34,993 bases of DNA from JANRLJ01 sp033762735 (GCA_033762735.1 JANRLJ010000009.1:1-34993), one strand, 5' to 3'. Shown: positions 1 through 9,030, counted from the stretch's first letter. Notes: a model not told the origin generated them from the letters alone. A program made the numbers and translations.

Positions 1-77
1 GCCACACTGCGACCCCCTTGCGCCACCATCCCCAGCACATCCCGTTTGAATTCATCGCTGTATTTTTTGTATCCCAT
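1..77 (-). CDS. IS3-family OrfA-like transposase, N-terminal fragment (runs off the left edge)
   Basis: Reading leftward from the ATG at 77-75 gives MGYKKYSDEFKRDVLGMVAQ followed by GGRSVA up to the window edge. The KYSDEFKRD...V..GGRSVA pattern is the typical start of the helix-turn-helix OrfA protein of IS3/IS911-type insertion sequences, which binds the element ends. A good ribosome binding site (AAGGAG) lies 7 bases before the ATG, so the 5' end looks intact. Only about 25 residues are visible, so whether the rest is complete, frameshifted into OrfB, or broken cannot be told. A short inverted repeat (GGACA/TGTCC, 104-120) lies just upstream and may belong to the element's end; this is a guess. 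Confidence 0.72.
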   Translation of the reverse strand, partial: MGYKKYSDEFKRDVLGMVAQGGRSV

Positions 78-103
78 CTTTCACTCCTTACTCTCAGTTT
101 ATT

Positions 104-120
104 GGACATTTCTTCTGTCC
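104..120. repeat. Short inverted repeat upstream of the transposase fragment
   Basis: GGACA and TGTCC flank a 7-base pyrimidine-rich loop, 27 bases upstream of the transposase start. It could lie within the terminal region of the insertion sequence. The arms are only 5 bp, so chance is possible. Confidence 0.3.
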
Positions 121-129
121 GCCAAACTG

Positions 130-172
130 GGGTAAGGTCAGTGGGAGAGGGGGTCGGGGGGTGAGGGCAGCC
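130..172. repeat. Dispersed G-rich spacer repeat
   Basis: This stretch contains GGGAGAGGGGG and GGGGGGTGAGGGC. The same two blocks, in the same order, recur at 11018-11058 in a separate intergenic region. The type resembles the short CTCACCC/CTCTCCC repeats scattered between genes in many environmental bacterial genomes. It lies outside any credible coding region. Confidence 0.6.
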
Positions 173-196
173 ACGTAAGTCCTATCTGTTTTGAAT

Positions 197-243
197 TCTT
201 TGCGAACCTTTGCGCTCTCTGCGCCTTTGCGTCAAAGCTTTGA
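197..243. repeat. Low-complexity CTTTGCG-type spacer repeat
   Basis: The block repeats short units (TTTGCG, CTCTGCG, CTTTGCGTC) just downstream of the secreted-protein stop. A similar block with CCTTTGTGTC and GCGCCTTTGTG lies at 2463-2495, on the other side of the same gene. Such units are known from intergenic regions of several phyla; the function is unknown. Confidence 0.4.
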
Positions 244-261
244 TCGTTTGTCTTTCCGCTT

Positions 262-2349
262 TTACGGCACGACAAACCCATCCAGGTTGACACGGAAACC
301 ATTGTTGGCCTCCCCACCTGTGCTGAAGCCGCCCGGTCCGGCACTCTGCACCGCCACGTAATATGTCCCGGCGGGCAGAGTGAGCGGGATGGCCGCGCTG
401 CACTGGGTGGGCGTGGGCGTGGAGCAGTCGAAGTACATCGACGAGTGCCACTGGTAATAGCGGGTGGTCGCGCCGTTGGCGGTGCCAATCCAGATGTTGT
501 ACCAGGTCGCGCCCACCACGCCGTTAAAGCTGATGTTCACGCGGTTGGGGCTGGTGGCGTAGCTGGCGGTCAGCCCTGTGACTAAGGCAGGCGCATTGAA
601 ATTCAGCACGAAATCGCCTGCTTCGCCCGTGTTGCCGGGATTGCTCGGCCCGGCATAGCCGTTCCCGAATGGCCCACCGTAGCTGGCAGTCCCGGCGGCA
701 TTCTCCGCGTTCACCCACACCGAATAGCTGCCGTTGGCGAAGATTATGGCCTCGGTTTCCAGCCGACAGGTGCCGCCGGAGCAGCTCAGACCATCACTCC
801 CACCTTTGACATGTTCGGCGGTATACGCCCAGTTGTTGGCCGTCCAGTTGTAGATGGTGACGTTAAAGCGGGCGGCAGATGCATTATCATCCCAGGTGAT
901 GACCGGGCGGCCCTGGTTGACCGCCGCCGAGAGATTGGTCGGCACGGGCGGCTTGGGCAGCGTAATGCGGAAATCATCGCTTGCCCAGCCGTTGTTATTC
1001 GGCCCACCCGTGCTGTAGCCACCGGGCGCGAGGGTCTGCATCACGAGGATGTAATCGGTTTCGTCCGGCAGATCGACGTTGGACTGTACAGAGCAGTTGG
1101 TGCCACCTGCCCCACCACAGACGGTCGCGCGGGGCAGCCAGACATCGACGGTCGTGGTGTAATTGCCAGCCTCAAAGGTGGCACGGCGGAAGATGACCAG
1201 CCGGAACATGGTGGCATAGACGCCATCACCTGTCAGCGACCAACTGGCGGTCGGGCGCGCTGCGGTGGTATTGGTGACGTTGAGATTCTGGACGACGTTG
1301 GGCGCAGGCGAATCCATCGTGAAGGAGTAAGCTGCGCTCCACTGTCCACCACGCACACGCACATAGGCATAGTGCAGACCGTCGTAAAGCTGTGCCGCGC
1401 TGCTGCTCATCTGGGTAAAAGGATCGAGCGAGCAGGTATCCCCGGAGCAGTACGAGGTGGAGACGTTATCCAGGTAAAACGCCAGCGTATTATCCGCCCG
1501 CCACACCGCCAGCTCATAGCCCTGCGTTGAAGTGTTGCTCCAGACGTAGGTCGGGTTGCCGTTGGGGCGATTGGTGATCGTCCCGGTCGGCGCGGACATG
1601 GTCGGCGCAGGGATGGACGACTGGCAGTTGCTCGCCGCAGCGAATAAGGCCGTTGTCAGCGTCGGATTCAGTTCGAGGGTATAGGTATAGGGCGAACCGC
1701 CACCACAGTTCAGGCGGGTGCGGTCGATATTGCGCGGAAAGGAAGCGGTCGTGGCAGAGACGACCATCCGTCCGCCAGTCAGGTTCAGCGCGGTAACGGT
1801 AAGGGAGTTGGTGCGGCCATTGGTCAGCAGCGCACTGAGATACGTGCCACCCTGCGAAAGTCCGGTCGCCGGGTCGAGCTTCACCAGCACGGCCACTTTC
1901 GGCCCGCCGCCGCTGCCATAGCTGTTCAGCCACCCGCTGCCCGTGTTAAAGGTGGTGCTGGTGGTGCCACCATCAATGCTGAACACGGCGTAGAGGTTGC
2001 TGCCGCCGTCCCACCACAGGCCATAGCCTCGGCTGTCCGGCGTGCCTGTCTCATAATTTTCCACACACCACGTTTGCACGTCCCCATCGAAGCGGGCGGC
2101 AATCGGGTTCTGGTTGACTCCGCTGACCTGCCGATAGCCGATGGCGATCAGCGCATTGCCCTCGGTCACGCGCTGGGCGCTGGCGGGGATAGCGGCGCGG
2201 GTCAGCCCACCGCAGCCAGAGGGAAACGCGACACCGTTCCCGACCTGTGTCCCGGCGGCCTGGGCGGGTTGAGCGCTGGCGATGATACCGATGATGACCA
2301 GCGCCAGTACCACCACAGCGGATAACCATTGTCTTTTAAATTGGTACAT
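262..2349 (-). CDS. Secreted protein with four Ig/FN3-like, cysteine-paired repeats
   Basis: This 695-residue protein starts with a classic Sec signal peptide: basic MYQFKRQW, a hydrophobic core, then an AQAA-type cleavage site near residue 32. The ATG at 2349 is preferred over the TTG two codons earlier, because GGGAA precedes it at a usable distance. The N-terminal ~220 residues are beta-rich and resemble no family I can name with confidence. From about residue 245 to the end come four modules of roughly 100-120 residues that look like fibronectin/Ig sandwiches. Each carries a close cysteine pair: CSGDTC, CGGAGGTNC, CSGGTC and CSTPTPTQC. Modules 2 and 4 also share a PGG[YF]STGG..NNG motif. 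There is no sortase motif or C-terminal membrane segment, so it is probably released or held non-covalently. The gene is monocistronic and divergent from the peptidase gene. The function is unknown; adhesion or carbohydrate binding would fit the fold. Confidence 0.85.
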   Translation of the reverse strand: MYQFKRQWLSAVVVLALVIIGIIASAQPAQAAGTQVGNGVAFPSGCGGLTRAAIPASAQRVTEGNALIAIGYRQVSGVNQNPIAARFDGDVQTWCVENYETGTPDSRGYGLWWDGGSNLYAVFSIDGGTTSTTFNTGSGWLNSYGSGGGPKVAVLVKLDPATGLSQGGTYLSALLTNGRTNSLTVTALNLTGGRMVVSATTASFPRNIDRTRLNCGGGSPYTYTLELNPTLTTALFAAASNCQSSIPAPTMSAPTGTITNRPNGNPTYVWSNTSTQGYELAVWRADNTLAFYLDNVSTSYCSGDTCSLDPFTQMSSSAAQLYDGLHYAYVRVRGGQWSAAYSFTMDSPAPNVVQNLNVTNTTAARPTASWSLTGDGVYATMFRLVIFRRATFEAGNYTTTVDVWLPRATVCGGAGGTNCSVQSNVDLPDETDYILVMQTLAPGGYSTGGPNNNGWASDDFRITLPKPPVPTNLSAAVNQGRPVITWDDNASAARFNVTIYNWTANNWAYTAEHVKGGSDGLSCSGGTCRLETEAIIFANGSYSVWVNAENAAGTASYGGPFGNGYAGPSNPGNTGEAGDFVLNFNAPALVTGLTASYATSPNRVNISFNGVVGATWYNIWIGTANGATTRYYQWHSSMYFDCSTPTPTQCSAAIPLTLPAGTYYVAVQSAGPGGFSTGGEANNGFRVNLDGFVVP

Positions 2350-2462
2350 GCTCAATTCCCGTCTCTATCTGGTGAACGTCCTGAGACTCTCATACTCTTA
2401 ATTTTACTCAACACAAAATTCATTTTCTGTTTATTTTCAGAAACCGGGACGAATTTCTTACC

Positions 2463-2495
2463 CGGCCTTTGTGTCTGCCGCGCCTTTGTGCTTCA
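2463..2495. repeat. CCTTTGTG-type spacer repeat in the peptidase 5' leader
   Basis: Two related units (CCTTTGTGTC and GCGCCTTTGTG) occur here and resemble the CTTTGCG block at 197-243. Together the two blocks bracket the secreted-protein gene. The similarity is short and imperfect. Confidence 0.3.
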
Positions 2496-2525
2496 ATACA
2501 CTTTTTTCTCACAAAGGATAAAAGC

Positions 2526-3674
2526 ATGACGCGCTTACGCGATCTGGGCGTGACACCCGGTTTTCTGCCCACTGGCCCGCTGAATGCCATTACGGATGTG
2601 CCGGGGGTGAAGGTCGGCCATACCACGCTGATTCAGGGCGAAGGACGGCTGATCGAAGGGGAAGGCCCGGTGCGCACCGGATGCACGGCGATTCTGCCGC
2701 ATGGGGGCAACCTGTTCCGCGAGAAGGTGGCGGCGGCAGTCTATACCATCAACGGCTTCGGCAAGGCGGCGGGCTTTGAGCAAATCCGCGAGCGCGGGCT
2801 GATCGAAACGCCGATTCTGCTGACCAACACGCTCAACGTCGGCAAGGTGGCTGATGCGCTGGTCGCCTATATGCTGGCGCACAACCCTGAAATCGGGCTG
2901 ACGACCGGCACGGTGAATCCGGTGGTGGGCGAATGCAACGACAGCCTGCTCAGCGATCTGCGCGGGCGGCATGTGTCGCAGCCGCATGTGTGGGCGGCGA
3001 TTGAGTCCGCGCAGGGGGGTGCAGTGGTGGAGGGGAATGTGGGCGCGGGCACGGGGACAGCCTGCTATCAGTTCAAGGGTGGCATCGGCACGTCCTCGCG
3101 GCGCGTGGGGGAGTTCACCGTCGGGGCACTGGTGCAGAGCAATTTTGGCGCTCGTCGTGAGCTGCGGGTGCTGGGTGCGCCCATCGGAATGCACTTCCTG
3201 GGCGATTATCTGCCGCAGACCGGCCCCGGCAGCATTATGATGGTGCTGGCGACGGATGCACCCATGACGGCGCTGCAACTGCGGCGGCTGGCGGCGCGGG
3301 CGGCCTTCGGGCTGGCGCGCACCGGGACAGTGTGCCACGACGGCAGCGGTGATTTTGTCATCGCGTTTTCTACAGCCAACCCCTGGCTGCACTGGCCGCC
3401 CGCCATCACTTCATCCACCACGCGGCTGCATGAAGAGGCCGCAGTTGCGGGCGCAGTTGCGGGGGCGGTTACGTCAGAATTCCCGGCAGCGCCCGCCCCG
3501 TTTACCGAGAAGATCATCGACCAGTTTTTCACAGCGGCGGTGGAAAGCATCGAGGAAGCCGTGCTGAATTCCCTGGTGGCGGCAGAGACGATGACCGGGC
3601 GAGATGGCAACACGCTCCATGCCATCCCGCTTGATCGGCTGGCCGAACTGCTGCGACATTATCATGTGCGCTGA
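2526..3674 (+). CDS. P1 family peptidase (DmpA/L-aminopeptidase D-esterase type)
   Basis: This 382-residue protein matches the DmpA/BapA family of N-terminal nucleophile aminopeptidases. The N-terminus carries the usual PTGPLNAITDVPGVKVGH signature. The middle has NPVVGECNDS and GNVGAGTGT. The family's autocleavage site is present as Gly235-Ser236 in PGSIMMVLATDAP, followed by ARTG and the GSGDFVIAFSTAN block. In the family, self-cleavage frees the Ser, which becomes the nucleophile releasing N-terminal amino acids from peptides, amides or beta-peptides. I chose the ATG at 2526 because AAAGGA lies just upstream and homology begins there; an in-frame upstream start at 2469 would add 19 residues from repeat-like DNA. 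There is no signal peptide, so it is probably cytoplasmic. Its stop is 2 bases from the end of the convergent kinase gene, leaving no room for a separate terminator. Confidence 0.9.
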   Translation: MTRLRDLGVTPGFLPTGPLNAITDVPGVKVGHTTLIQGEGRLIEGEGPVRTGCTAILPHGGNLFREKVAAAVYTINGFGKAAGFEQIRERGLIETPILLTNTLNVGKVADALVAYMLAHNPEIGLTTGTVNPVVGECNDSLLSDLRGRHVSQPHVWAAIESAQGGAVVEGNVGAGTGTACYQFKGGIGTSSRRVGEFTVGALVQSNFGARRELRVLGAPIGMHFLGDYLPQTGPGSIMMVLATDAPMTALQLRRLAARAAFGLARTGTVCHDGSGDFVIAFSTANPWLHWPPAITSSTTRLHEEAAVAGAVAGAVTSEFPAAPAPFTEKIIDQFFTAAVESIEEAVLNSLVAAETMTGRDGNTLHAIPLDRLAELLRHYHVR

Positions 3675-3676
3675 CT

Positions 3677-6127
3677 CTAAATGTAAGGCAGCAGCAGATA
3701 AAAGCTGCTGCCCTGCTCCGGTTCGCTCCAGGCGGTAAGCGTACCGCCGTGCTGCTCCACAATGCGGCGGGCGATGGAAAGGCCTAATCCCACACCCCCC
3801 ACCGGACGTGCCTTATCGCCCCGGTAGAACTGGTCAAAGATGCGCGGCAGGTCTTCCGCCCGGATGCCCTGCCCGTTGTCTTCCACTACCACCAGCACGT
3901 GCTCGTCCTGCTGCTGCGCATGAAGATGAATCTGACCGTTTTCAGGGGTATAGACGCAGGCGTTTTCGATCAGGTTAGCAACCGCCCGCCGCAGCCGCCC
4001 CTCATCTCCCTGGATGAACGGCAGCGACGGCGGCAGCGACAGCGTAAAGGTCTGCTGCTTCTCGACCGCGCGTTGGTGCCACTCGTTGTAAAGCTCCTGC
4101 AGCAGTGCACACAGATCGAGCGGCCTGAAATTGGGGTGATTATCCGCGTCCAGAATAATCATCAGCAGCATACTGTCCACCAGCTTTGCCAGATGACCGA
4201 CCTGCTGCTCGATGATGCGGATGCGCTGGCTGCGGCGGTCAGCATCCGCTGTGCGTTCAAGCAGATACAGGCTGGTGCTGATGGTCGCCAGCGGTGTGCG
4301 GAAATCGTGCGAGGCGGCATGGGCGAACTCCGCCAGGATACGAATGCGTTCACTCTCCACCTTCAGCCTGAGTTCGTGCTGCTCGGCCTGCTTGCGGTCG
4401 GTGATGTCCATTGCGGTGACGAGCACTGAGGGCGTCGCGTCGATCTCGACCATTGTGGCGCTGGCGGTGATCCAGCGCGTCTCACCGGATTTGACGATGA
4501 TGGGGAATTCGCGCCTCGCCTGCGCTACATCCTGATTGAGTTCAAAGTAGTCGGCCTCAAAGCGCACACTGGACAGCGTATCGGGATGCATCACTTTCCA
4601 GAATCCCTCGCCCAGCAGGTCATCCACCGGATATCCGGTCACTGCTTCAACGGCGGGGTTGAGGTAGACCAGGCCGCTGCTCTGGTAAATCGCCACCATC
4701 ACATCCAGTAGTTCCATCAGTGTGCGGAAGCGCTCCTCGCTGGTGCGCAGCGCATCTTCCATCTGTTTGCGCTCGGTCATATCAATGGAGGAGCCGATGT
4801 ATCCCAGATAGTTTCCCTCAGCATCAAAGCGGGGAATGCCTTTATCGATCAGCCAGCGATACACCCCGTCATGCCGCCGCGCCCGATATTCCACATTAAG
4901 GACAGCGCGACGTGCATAGGTCTCCGCCATGACCTGTGCGACGTGCTGCCGATCATCCGGGTGAATGTGTGCCTGCCAGCCGACACCCAATTCGTACTCG
5001 TGCGATGTCCCGGTGAATTCCAGCCATAACCTGCTGACGTAGGTCGTCTGCCCGTTTTCATCTGACACCCAGATGTAGGCCGGGGCGCTGTCGGCCATCT
5101 GGCGGAAGCGTTCCTCGCTGGCGCGCAGGGCATCTTCCATACGTTTGCGCTCGGTCACGTCTTCCAGCGTTCCCAGCGTCTCCAGCGGCAGACCATCGGC
5201 GGCGCGGGTGAACACCACCTCGCGGTTGCGCACCCAGCGCCAGGTGCCGTCCTGATGGCGCATCCGGTATTCGACCTCAGCAATCGTATCACTGTCACGC
5301 TGTCCTTTGGTTTCCACAAAGGCCAGCAGCCGCGGGAAATCGTCGGGATGCACCAGTTGAGCGACTTCTATCGCCGTCATCCCCTGATACTGCTGCGGGG
5401 TTAAGCCCAGCAGATCATTTACTTTTGGGTTGACGAAGATGTTCCGTGCAAGGCGTGTGTTGTTGACGTACAGGACATCCGGGATGGTGTCTGCAATTTT
5501 CTGCACAAACTTCTGGCTTTTTTCCAGTTGGTTATAGAGGGTGGCATTTAACAGGGCGATGGACGAGAGTCTGCCAAACCCTTGCAGCAGCCGGACGATC
5601 TGTGGATCGAAGCGCCGCGCCGGTTCGCTGTGCGCCAGTCCCAGCACACCGACGACCCGGTCGTGGAGTTTCAGCGGCACCACAACCAGCGCCCGGAACA
5701 GATGGTGGAGGCTGACTGCGCTCTTCGGCCAGCGATCATAATCGTCCAGCACCACCGTTTCACCACTTTGCCACACAAGGCCAACCGCCCCTCCCCCGGC
5801 TTCGCTGCCCTCGACGGTCGAATAGACGACCTGGCCGACAAGTGGGCGGAAGACCCCCATCGCCACCTTTGCGATGACTTCCGGCTCGTCATTTTCCTGC
5901 AAATAGACGAAACCGTGTTCTGCATCCGCCAGCCTTGCGGCGTGAATCAGCACGACGGCAAGCAGATCATCCAGCGCGAACTGGTTGTTGAGCGTAGCCG
6001 CCGTCTCATGCAGGGCTTCGAGATAGGTTTCGGTGCGAACCGCCTCAAGCTGTGCCTGAAGGACAGCGACCTGTTGACGCAGATGCTCGTTTTCGGTCAG
6101 CAGATCGTGATGGGATGGAAGGGACAT
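3677..6127 (-). CDS. Soluble sensor histidine kinase, GAF-PAS-PAS-PAS-HisKA-HATPase
   Basis: The 816-residue protein has no membrane segment, so it should sense in the cytoplasm. A short N-terminal coiled coil (residues ~8-35) leads into a GAF domain (~35-190). Three PAS/PAC modules follow (~205-335, 340-460, 465-585), each ending in a DVTERK, DMTERK or DITDRK-type PAC tail. The HisKA H-box HAASHDFRTP places the phospho-acceptor at His607. The catalytic domain shows the N box (NLIENA), the G1 box (DNGQGI), an F box (FDQFYRG) and the G2 box (GVGLGLS). PAS modules 2 and 3 are joined by near-identical linkers (ERK.MEDALR.SEERFR), suggesting internal duplication. No response regulator is adjacent, so it is an orphan kinase. 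The downstream-most gene of a leftward block, it begins 29 bases after the thioesterase stop and may be co-transcribed with it. The ligand is unknown. Confidence 0.93.
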   Translation of the reverse strand: MSLPSHHDLLTENEHLRQQVAVLQAQLEAVRTETYLEALHETAATLNNQFALDDLLAVVLIHAARLADAEHGFVYLQENDEPEVIAKVAMGVFRPLVGQVVYSTVEGSEAGGGAVGLVWQSGETVVLDDYDRWPKSAVSLHHLFRALVVVPLKLHDRVVGVLGLAHSEPARRFDPQIVRLLQGFGRLSSIALLNATLYNQLEKSQKFVQKIADTIPDVLYVNNTRLARNIFVNPKVNDLLGLTPQQYQGMTAIEVAQLVHPDDFPRLLAFVETKGQRDSDTIAEVEYRMRHQDGTWRWVRNREVVFTRAADGLPLETLGTLEDVTERKRMEDALRASEERFRQMADSAPAYIWVSDENGQTTYVSRLWLEFTGTSHEYELGVGWQAHIHPDDRQHVAQVMAETYARRAVLNVEYRARRHDGVYRWLIDKGIPRFDAEGNYLGYIGSSIDMTERKQMEDALRTSEERFRTLMELLDVMVAIYQSSGLVYLNPAVEAVTGYPVDDLLGEGFWKVMHPDTLSSVRFEADYFELNQDVAQARREFPIIVKSGETRWITASATMVEIDATPSVLVTAMDITDRKQAEQHELRLKVESERIRILAEFAHAASHDFRTPLATISTSLYLLERTADADRRSQRIRIIEQQVGHLAKLVDSMLLMIILDADNHPNFRPLDLCALLQELYNEWHQRAVEKQQTFTLSLPPSLPFIQGDEGRLRRAVANLIENACVYTPENGQIHLHAQQQDEHVLVVVEDNGQGIRAEDLPRIFDQFYRGDKARPVGGVGLGLSIARRIVEQHGGTLTAWSEPEQGSSFYLLLPYI

Positions 6128-6156
6128 GGTTTCTCTTGTTGACAGGCAATTGCTGA

Positions 6157-6609
6157 TTATAAAGTTTGCAGGATGGGTTCGTATTCAATCAGCCGCCTGC
6201 GCCAGTCATCCGGCATGGCGACGGTCTGGTCGGCAACATAGTTAAAGACCACCATAACGATCAGCCCGGTCGCGGCCACCTTCGGTTCGCCGTCCCGCTG
6301 GCAGATCAGCAGATGTTCCATGTCAAAGCTCTTGTTGCCCAGCCGGCACACCCGCGTCCAGATGTCCACCGTGCCGTCGCTCATGGACAGCGGCAGCTTA
6401 TACTCCACCGTTACCTTCGCCACGATCAGCCCAAGTTCCGAAGCACTCCCGTCCCACAACTGCATCTCATGGATATAGCTGATGCGCGCCTGCTCGAAAT
6501 AGGTGTTGTACTTGGCGTTATTGACGTGACCCAGCGTGTCCATGTCGCCGTAGCGGATGGTCATGGGGGTGTAATAGCGATAGCCTTCGGGTGGTGGGGA
6601 AGCGAACAT
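6157..6609 (-). CDS. Acyl-CoA thioesterase, 4HBT hotdog fold
   Basis: The 150-residue protein matches the 4-hydroxybenzoyl-CoA thioesterase / YbgC / FadM group, which hydrolyses acyl-CoA thioesters. The N-terminal signature RYGDMDTLGHVNNAKY contains the usual catalytic aspartate (Asp24 in DxxGHVNN), followed by YFEQAR. The length is normal for the family. Start ATG at 6609 has AGGTAAAG just upstream. It lies upstream of the PAS kinase gene, 29 bases away. The substrate cannot be told from sequence. It is one of two thioesterases in this block, of different hotdog subfamilies. Confidence 0.88.
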   Translation of the reverse strand: MFASPPPEGYRYYTPMTIRYGDMDTLGHVNNAKYNTYFEQARISYIHEMQLWDGSASELGLIVAKVTVEYKLPLSMSDGTVDIWTRVCRLGNKSFDMEHLLICQRDGEPKVAATGLIVMVVFNYVADQTVAMPDDWRRRLIEYEPILQTL

Positions 6610-6703
6610 AAGCTTTACCTGTAACTTTCTTTCAGTGTATGACGAGATGCAGTCCGTCAGTGTAGAGAAATTTTAACCTAAATGGATATTCACTAGCGAT
6701 AAT

Positions 6704-7966
6704 TTAATTGGATTGAATGCGGTTTATCACGTCAATCAGGGGTATTGTGTCCAGCGCTGCGATTCGGGTGGGGGCGGCTTGCACATCCAGAGGCAGCGCA
6801 TTCAGTTCCACCCTGTCGTCCACCATAGCCCCATAAACGGCATGAGACGACGTTATTTCCGGGGAAAGAAAGACCTCGCTTTCGACAGCGTGCCACCGCG
6901 TCAGCGATTCACCTGGTGCGCCAAGCCAGAAGGCACCGTCATTCACCAGCAGGTAGCGATTCTGCCCCGGTATCCACTGCGCGGCACGAAGGGTTTCGTC
7001 CCCGTGCTCGATAACGGCAGTCGCGTTCTGTCCATCCCCCTCGGCCACCATCCCCCGAAACCCGCCATCGCCACTGCGGTCGCGGTTGCGCTGCAACCAT
7101 GTCATCCATGCGCCATCGTCTGACCAGCGCGGCAGGCCGAACAGACTGGCCTGAACCTCGCCCATCTGCACCCTTTCTCCCGTCACCGCGTTCAACCGCC
7201 ACAGCGCGACGGGGGAAGGCGCGGCGCTAAGTTCTTCATAGAGCAAATCCGGTGGCGGGACAGCCGTCAGCAGAAGGTTCTCATCCACCCACTGGACAGC
7301 CGGGTAGAAGGGTTCATGCGACCCGCTGGCGACCGCCGGAAAAGTGAGCAGATCGACCATTTCCCCGCTGGCTACCTCAAAAACACGGATTCGGCCTTCC
7401 GTCTGTCTGTAAGCACCGGGCAGGACGAGCGCGAGGCGGTTGCCAGACGGATTGAGGGTAAATGCGCCGCCTTCACCGGGCGGGAGCAGTTGAATTACCG
7501 TTGCACTGAGATCAACACGATACAGGTCATTCTGCGCGACCAGCCCAAGCGCGTCCTGCCGCACCGTGTTGAAGTAGAGCGTGTCAGCGCCGCCCCATTC
7601 AACCTGTCCGAGGTAGGTATCGGTGGGCAGATCACCCGCCCCGACGAGTTCGGTTTCGCCGCTGCCGTCGCCGTTCACCAGCCACAGCGAGGCCGCCTGC
7701 GCTTCCCCACGCACAAACGCGACAAACGTACCATCCGGTGACAGATGTGGCCGCAGCACAGTACCGCTGGCAAGCCGCCGGGGTGCGGCATCGCCCTCCT
7801 GCCACAGATACAGATCGCCCTCGACGGCATACGCAACCGTCAGCGAGGAGGCCTGCGCCGCAGCCGGGAAGAAGCACACAACAGCCCGCAGGCACAGCGC
7901 AAGCCAAATAAACACCATCGCCCGGTTGAGGAACCGACTGCCAGCGCCACCAGCAAGAAGCATCAC
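6704..7966 (-). CDS. Secreted TolB/WD40-like beta-propeller protein
   Basis: The 420-residue protein starts with a signal peptide or anchor (hydrophobic residues ~17-38, FFPAAAQA cleavage-like end). The rest is a propeller of PD40/TolB type, seen in blades such as PHLSPDGTFVAFVRG and PRWSDDGAWMTWLQRN. Such proteins usually mediate protein or ligand contacts outside the membrane. The start lies 5 bases after the stop of the oxidoreductase gene, with GAGG formed at that junction, so the two are very likely co-translated. The tandem Met at positions 1 and 2 leaves a one-codon ambiguity. A second, poorly similar propeller is encoded at 30441-31781. The partner is unknown. Confidence 0.8.
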   Translation of the reverse strand: MMLLAGGAGSRFLNRAMVFIWLALCLRAVVCFFPAAAQASSLTVAYAVEGDLYLWQEGDAAPRRLASGTVLRPHLSPDGTFVAFVRGEAQAASLWLVNGDGSGETELVGAGDLPTDTYLGQVEWGGADTLYFNTVRQDALGLVAQNDLYRVDLSATVIQLLPPGEGGAFTLNPSGNRLALVLPGAYRQTEGRIRVFEVASGEMVDLLTFPAVASGSHEPFYPAVQWVDENLLLTAVPPPDLLYEELSAAPSPVALWRLNAVTGERVQMGEVQASLFGLPRWSDDGAWMTWLQRNRDRSGDGGFRGMVAEGDGQNATAVIEHGDETLRAAQWIPGQNRYLLVNDGAFWLGAPGESLTRWHAVESEVFLSPEITSSHAVYGAMVDDRVELNALPLDVQAAPTRIAALDTIPLIDVINRIQSN

Positions 7967-7971
7967 AGCCT

Positions 7972-8949
7972 CTACGGTTGGCCGATGCGCAGCAGGATTT
8001 TGCCACTGCGCCCCGGTTGATCAGCATGTTCGACCGCCTGATGCACGGCGTCGAGCGGATAGACCTTTTCAATCGGCGATTGCAGGATGCCCAACCGCAG
8101 CAGATCGCTCAGTTCGGCCATGAGTTCAGCCACACGCTCCGGCTGCATCTGTCGCAGAAGACGCAACCGGGAATAGCCTGTGACGACAATGTCGCGGAAG
8201 ACCACATCCGCCGCACCCAGTACAATCTCGTTACTGTTCAGCAGGCCGTAACAGATTAATCGTCCGCCTTCGCTAAGACAGCGATGCAGTTTCCCAGTCG
8301 CCTCGCCCGCGACGGCATCCAGCGCCCGCAGCACCGGGGCACTCCCGGTCGCTTCCTTTACACGCTCGGCCAGCCCTTCATCTCCCACCAGCACCACATC
8401 CGCGCCGAGCGCTTCCAGTTCCGGCACGAGTTCGGCGCGGCGGACAATATTAACCGTCCTGATGCCGCGATGTGCAGCCAGCCTAATCACCAACTGCCCT
8501 ACGGCGGAATTCGCCGCGTTCTGTACCACCCACTCGCCCGGCGCAACCCCTTCCAGCAGACCCGACGCTGTAACCGGGTTAACACTCAGCATCGCGACCT
8601 GCATCACATCCACATCCGAGGGCACACGCAGCACATCCCGCGCCTTCATCGTCATGCGTTCGCGCCACGTCCCGCCGAACGGCACAGCGACCACCTCGCC
8701 CACCGCCGGGGACTCGACCCCCGCGCCTGTTTCAATTACCCGCCCCACGCCTTCGATCCCAACGGCTGCCGGGAGCGCAGGCTTATAGTAATGCCGCCCG
8801 GTCAGCAGCAGCAGGTCTGCCGGGTTGATGGGGCAGGCCAGCATCTCGATCAGCACCTCGTCGCTCCCTGGCTGCGGCGCTTCCACCTCACGCAGTTGCA
8901 GCCCATCAGCAGGCGCATCAGAAAAGCTCACACAAAAAACCTGTTTCAT
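7972..8949 (-). CDS. MDR-superfamily NADPH oxidoreductase, 2-enoyl thioester reductase (MECR/ETR)-like
   Basis: The 325-residue protein is a zinc-free medium-chain dehydrogenase/reductase. The N-terminal GroES-like part shows CPINPADLLLLTGRHYY and LPAAVGIEGVG. The coenzyme-binding part shows WVVQNAANSAVGQLVIRLAA and GIRTVNIVRR, which are characteristic of mitochondrial-type trans-2-enoyl thioester reductases rather than of plain quinone oxidoreductases. These enzymes reduce the double bond of enoyl-ACP or enoyl-CoA with NADPH. GGAGAAG lies before the ATG. The gene is 81 bases downstream of a PaaI-type thioesterase and 5 bases upstream of the propeller gene. The acyl context supports an enoyl reductase role, but quinone reductase activity cannot be excluded. 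Confidence 0.82.
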   Translation of the reverse strand: MKQVFCVSFSDAPADGLQLREVEAPQPGSDEVLIEMLACPINPADLLLLTGRHYYKPALPAAVGIEGVGRVIETGAGVESPAVGEVVAVPFGGTWRERMTMKARDVLRVPSDVDVMQVAMLSVNPVTASGLLEGVAPGEWVVQNAANSAVGQLVIRLAAHRGIRTVNIVRRAELVPELEALGADVVLVGDEGLAERVKEATGSAPVLRALDAVAGEATGKLHRCLSEGGRLICYGLLNSNEIVLGAADVVFRDIVVTGYSRLRLLRQMQPERVAELMAELSDLLRLGILQSPIEKVYPLDAVHQAVEHADQPGRSGKILLRIGQP

Positions 8950-9030
8950 CCGTTCTTCTCCGGCGGCTCAACTGCAAAACTGACCCTACCCAACTCAACG
9001 CAATCGGCATCACTGACGAGACGACACCCT

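Noticed and set aside
811..1530. A 239-codon rightward frame inside the secreted-protein gene
   Set aside because: The minus-strand product has a signal peptide and repeat structure; the plus-strand product is Arg/His-rich and without pattern.
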